Assembly (NCBI GenBank): GCA_030645675.1
Contig: JAUSLQ010000023.1
Location: 1-61,817, forward strand
Direction: 5' to 3'
Length of the DNA stretch: 61,817 nt
DNA from: Actinomycetota bacterium
GTDB taxonomy: Bacteria; Actinomycetota; Acidimicrobiia; Acidimicrobiales; Ilumatobacteraceae
Translations under genes and position numbers: made by a program
The notes under the pieces: generated by a model
The model's input: the letters and a program-made list of their open reading frames with translations, nothing else
The model's database searches: none
What the model was told of the DNA's origin: nothing
In this document: positions 59,729 through 61,817 of the stretch, one piece after another
Layout of the letters: every line of letters starts with the position of its first letter
Position numbering within the stretch: the first letter of the stretch is position 1

Positions 59729-60279
59729 TCGCGCACCACGCCGTACTGATCCACCTCGATCTCGGCGGTGAGCCCGTCGGCGAGCGACTCGAACCGCCAC
59801 GCGTGGGCCGCGGTGCGGGTGTACCGGTGGGCGGCCACCGACACCTCCAGCGTGTCAGGGTTCACGTGCACCACGGGCAGCTCGGCGGTGTGGCCCTCCA
59901 GCAGCGGAAGCCGGCGGATGGGCAAGGTGTGCGTGAACGGCGTGCAGTCGAGGTGGATGTCGTAGCAGCCGTCGAGCTCCGTGCGGTGGGCGCCGTTCAT
60001 CTCGCCCCATCGACCGCTGCCGTCGGTGGCCAGCCACAGATCGGGTTCGTCGAGGTCGCGGAACAGCAGGAACTGGCGCACCTGCCACGAGGCCGACAGG
60101 CGCAGCACGTACTGGATGTGCTCGCGATCCGCGGCGTCGCCCACCTGCCCGCTGACCGTGAAGCCCTCGTTCTCCCACAGGATCGTGGTGACCTCTTCGC
60201 CGTCGCCGGCCCACGTGGCCCAGCGCACCACGTGGCCGCCCGGCTCGTGGGCGGAGGGAAACGGCGCGTACGACGACAT
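59683..60279 (-). CDS. Putative glycolipid-binding family protein
   Basis: 198 residues with the layout of the PF06475 putative glycolipid-binding family: VRWATWAGDGEEVTTILWENEGFTVSG at the start, then GSGRWGEMNGAHRTELDGCYDIHLDCTPFTHTLPIRRLPL and YTRTAAHAWRFES. Function is not known experimentally to me. ATG at 60279 is chosen because the -10 TACCGT lies 7 bases upstream. A GTG at 60288 would fall inside that -10. Confidence 0.78.
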   Translation of the reverse strand: MSSYAPFPSAHEPGGHVVRWATWAGDGEEVTTILWENEGFTVSGQVGDAADREHIQYVLRLSASWQVRQFLLFRDLDEPDLWLATDGSGRWGEMNGAHRTELDGCYDIHLDCTPFTHTLPIRRLPLLEGHTAELPVVHVNPDTLEVSVAAHRYTRTAAHAWRFESLADGLTAEIEVDQYGVVRDYPERFRRLPGRDAS

Positions 60280-60286
60280 CGCGGCC

Positions 60287-60296
60287 ACGGTACCGT
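60287..60296. promoter_or_regulatory. Symmetric -10 element serving two divergent genes
   Basis: ACGGTACCGT is a perfect palindrome. On the plus strand TACCGT (60291-60296) lies 6 bases before the moeA GTG at 60303. On the minus strand TACCGT (60292-60287) lies 7 bases before the ATG at 60279. The two hexamers overlap by 2 bp, so both genes would be leaderless from one bidirectional site. Confidence 0.55.
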
Positions 60297-60302
60297 GAGC
60301 GC

Positions 60303-61574
60303 GTGCTCGACATCGCCGAGGCCCGATCCCACGTGCTGTCCCGCTGCCCGGCCCTGGCGCCGCGTGCGGTGTCGTACCGCGACGCGGTCGGGCTGGTGCT
60401 GGCCGAGCTCGTGGTCGCAGTCGAGTCCGTGCCGCCGTTCGTCAACAGTGCGGTCGACGGCTACGCGGTCGTGGCGGCATCCGTCGCGGGCGCCTCTGCC
60501 GACGGCCCGGTGCAGCTGCCGGTGGTGGGCGAGGTGGCGGCGGGTGGCTACACCGACCGCGTGCTGCAGCCGGGCGAGGCCATCCGCATCATGACCGGTG
60601 CGCCAATGCCCGCCGGCGCCGACGCGGTGGTGATGGTGGAAGACACCGAGTTGCTGGGCGACCGCAGCACCGACGGCGGCTCGCTGGTCAGCATCCGCCG
60701 TGCGGTGCGAGCCGGCGATGCCGTGCGCGGCGCCGGCGACGACGTGCGGGCAGGCACCCTCCTGTTCCCCGCCGGCACCGTCGTGCGGCCGGCGGTGCTG
60801 GGCGTGCTGGCCAGCGTGAACGCCCGCGAGGTGCGAGTGGTGCCGCGGGTGCGGGTGGCGGTGCTGAGCACCGGCGACGAACTGATCGACGACGGCTCGC
60901 CCTTGCAGCCCGGGCAGATACGCGAGAGCAATCGCACGATGCTGCACGCCGCACTGGCCGAGGCCGGCTGCGAGGTCGTCGACCTCGGCATCGTGCGCGA
61001 CGACGAGGCCGCGCTGGCGGGCGTGCTGCAGTCGGCGGCCGCCACCTGTGATGCCATCGTCACCAGTGGCGGCGTCAGCATGGGCGACTACGACGTGGTG
61101 AAGGCGGTGCTGTCGCAGCTCGCCGACATGCGCTGGATGCAGATCGCGATCAAGCCGGCGAAACCGTTCGCGTTCGGCCTGCTGCCGGTGCCAGGAGGCG
61201 CTGGTGGCGTCGCAGCGGGCCGGCAGGTGCCGGTGTTCGGGCTACCTGGCAACCCGGTCAGCTCGCTGGTCAGCTTCGAGCTGCTCGCTCGCCCGGCGCT
61301 GCGCCAGATGATGGGGCACACCGACATCCAGCGGCCCACGGTGGCGGCAGTGGCTGACGACGGCCTGCCCCGCCGGCCCGACGGCAAGACCCACTACGTG
61401 CGTGTGTTCGCCGCATTCGGCGACGACGGCCGGGTGCACGTGCGCTCCGTTGGTGCGCAGGGCAGCCATCAGCTGGCGGCCACCTCACTCGCCAATGCGA
61501 TCGCCGTGGTGGCCGACGGAGACGGCATTGCCGCCGGTGGCCCTGTACCCACGATGCTGCTGTCGGTAGGGTGA
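60303..61574 (+). CDS. moeA: Molybdopterin molybdenumtransferase
   Basis: A 423-residue enzyme inserting molybdate into adenylated molybdopterin. The conserved blocks are [70 protein letters not shown] and [18 protein letters not shown]. The start is GTG at 60303. moaA begins 5 bases after its stop, in the cofactor operon. Confidence 0.95.
   Translation: MLDIAEARSHVLSRCPALAPRAVSYRDAVGLVLAELVVAVESVPPFVNSAVDGYAVVAASVAGASADGPVQLPVVGEVAAGGYTDRVLQPGEAIRIMTGAPMPAGADAVVMVEDTELLGDRSTDGGSLVSIRRAVRAGDAVRGAGDDVRAGTLLFPAGTVVRPAVLGVLASVNAREVRVVPRVRVAVLSTGDELIDDGSPLQPGQIRESNRTMLHAALAEAGCEVVDLGIVRDDEAALAGVLQSAAATCDAIVTSGGVSMGDYDVVKAVLSQLADMRWMQIAIKPAKPFAFGLLPVPGGAGGVAAGRQVPVFGLPGNPVSSLVSFELLARPALRQMMGHTDIQRPTVAAVADDGLPRRPDGKTHYVRVFAAFGDDGRVHVRSVGAQGSHQLAATSLANAIAVVADGDGIAAGGPVPTMLLSVG
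61567..61572 (+). promoter_or_regulatory. -10 element before moaA (inside moeA end)
   Basis: TAGGGT, then 6 bases to the ATG at 61579. It could give moaA a leaderless start of its own. Confidence 0.4.
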
Positions 61575-61578
61575 CGCG

Positions 61579-61817
61579 ATGGACCTGGTCGACCCGTTCG
61601 GTCGCACGATCCGCGACCTGCGCATCTCTGTCACCGATCGCTGCAACTTCCGCTGCACGTACTGCATGCCGGAAGAGGGCATGCAATGGCTGCCGCGCGC
61701 CGATGTGCTGACGTTCGAGGAGATCGAGCGGTTGGCGGGCATCTTCGTGCGTCGCTTCGAGGTCGACGGCCTGCGCCTCACCGGTGGCGAGCCAACGGTT
61801 CGCGCCCACCTGCCGGT
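61579..61817 (+). CDS. moaA: GTP 3',8-cyclase MoaA (N-terminal part)
   Basis: The first ~79 residues before the window ends. The radical-SAM cluster motif CNFRCTYC (CxxxCxxC) follows DLRISVTDR, and [12 protein letters not shown] is the SAM-binding GGE motif. This enzyme starts molybdopterin synthesis from GTP. The C-terminal cluster domain lies outside the window. Confidence 0.93.
   Translation, partial: MDLVDPFGRTIRDLRISVTDRCNFRCTYCMPEEGMQWLPRADVLTFEEIERLAGIFVRRFEVDGLRLTGGEPTVRAHLP

Noticed and set aside
1-61817. tRNA, rRNA or riboswitch genes
   Set aside because: I looked for cloverleaf-type arms, rRNA signatures and TPP/cobalamin/FMN boxes, especially near dxs, moeA and the ThDP gene, and saw none that stood up by eye.

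Overview
The window is high-GC chromosomal DNA, almost certainly from an actinobacterium and most likely from the Acidimicrobiia (Ilumatobacter-like). This rests on gene content and style: two mycothiol-type DinB/maleylpyruvate-isomerase-fold proteins, lipoproteins with Thr-rich linkers, a dxs/hisN/galU/moeA/moaA core, an acidimicrobial-type Cys-less FmdB protein, and many genes with a TANNNT hexamer 6-8 nt before the start codon, the signature of leaderless transcripts. The taxonomic assignment is inference.

Layout. 1-2.9 kb: end of a secreted protein and an Ntn-hydrolase acylase lipoprotein. 2.9-13 kb: a maltodextrin operon on the minus strand (malE-malF-malG, a GH13 glycosidase, an ABC ATPase, malQ) with a divergent LacI-type regulator and a palindromic operator between them. 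13-24.9 kb: housekeeping and small-molecule genes (alpha/beta hydrolase, PLP sulfur enzyme, pfk, TTC38-like protein, D-aminoacylase, hisN-like phosphatase, dxs). 24.9-26.4 kb: a palindromic repeat with a 71-bp period on both sides of an AbiEi-like gene. 26.4-36.8 kb: a glycosyltransferase/pyruvyltransferase pair, a ThDP enzyme, a lipoprotein, a hotdog thioesterase, the TldD/TldE protease pair and a pterin dehydratase-VOC fusion.

36.8-51 kb is the accessory island. It holds a giant secreted RHS protein whose C-terminal tip is a calpain-like cysteine protease, translationally coupled to a lipoprotein (candidate toxin/immunity pair). Beside it are remnants of a second rhs locus, a metalloprotease-like tip and a core scrap, broken by mobile elements. 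These are a dead IS256-family element carrying an intact IS110-family element inside its transposase gene, and an IS30-family element. The left end of the IS110 element encodes a recognisable bridge RNA. Its target loop matches the exact IS256 site where the element sits, its donor loop matches the element's own ends, and circularisation would create a promoter for it. The intact rhs gene begins at a (CA)8 tract that puts the only start with a good ribosome binding site out of frame, as in a phase-variable contingency locus.

51-61.8 kb: an SDR reductase, a PHP phosphoesterase, uppP, pirin, a PLP enzyme, a Tat-type surface protein, a SAF protein, an FmdB-like protein behind a CIRCE (HrcA) element, galU, an AlkD-like protein, a glycolipid-binding-domain protein, moeA and the start of moaA. 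The last divergent pair shares a symmetric -10 element.
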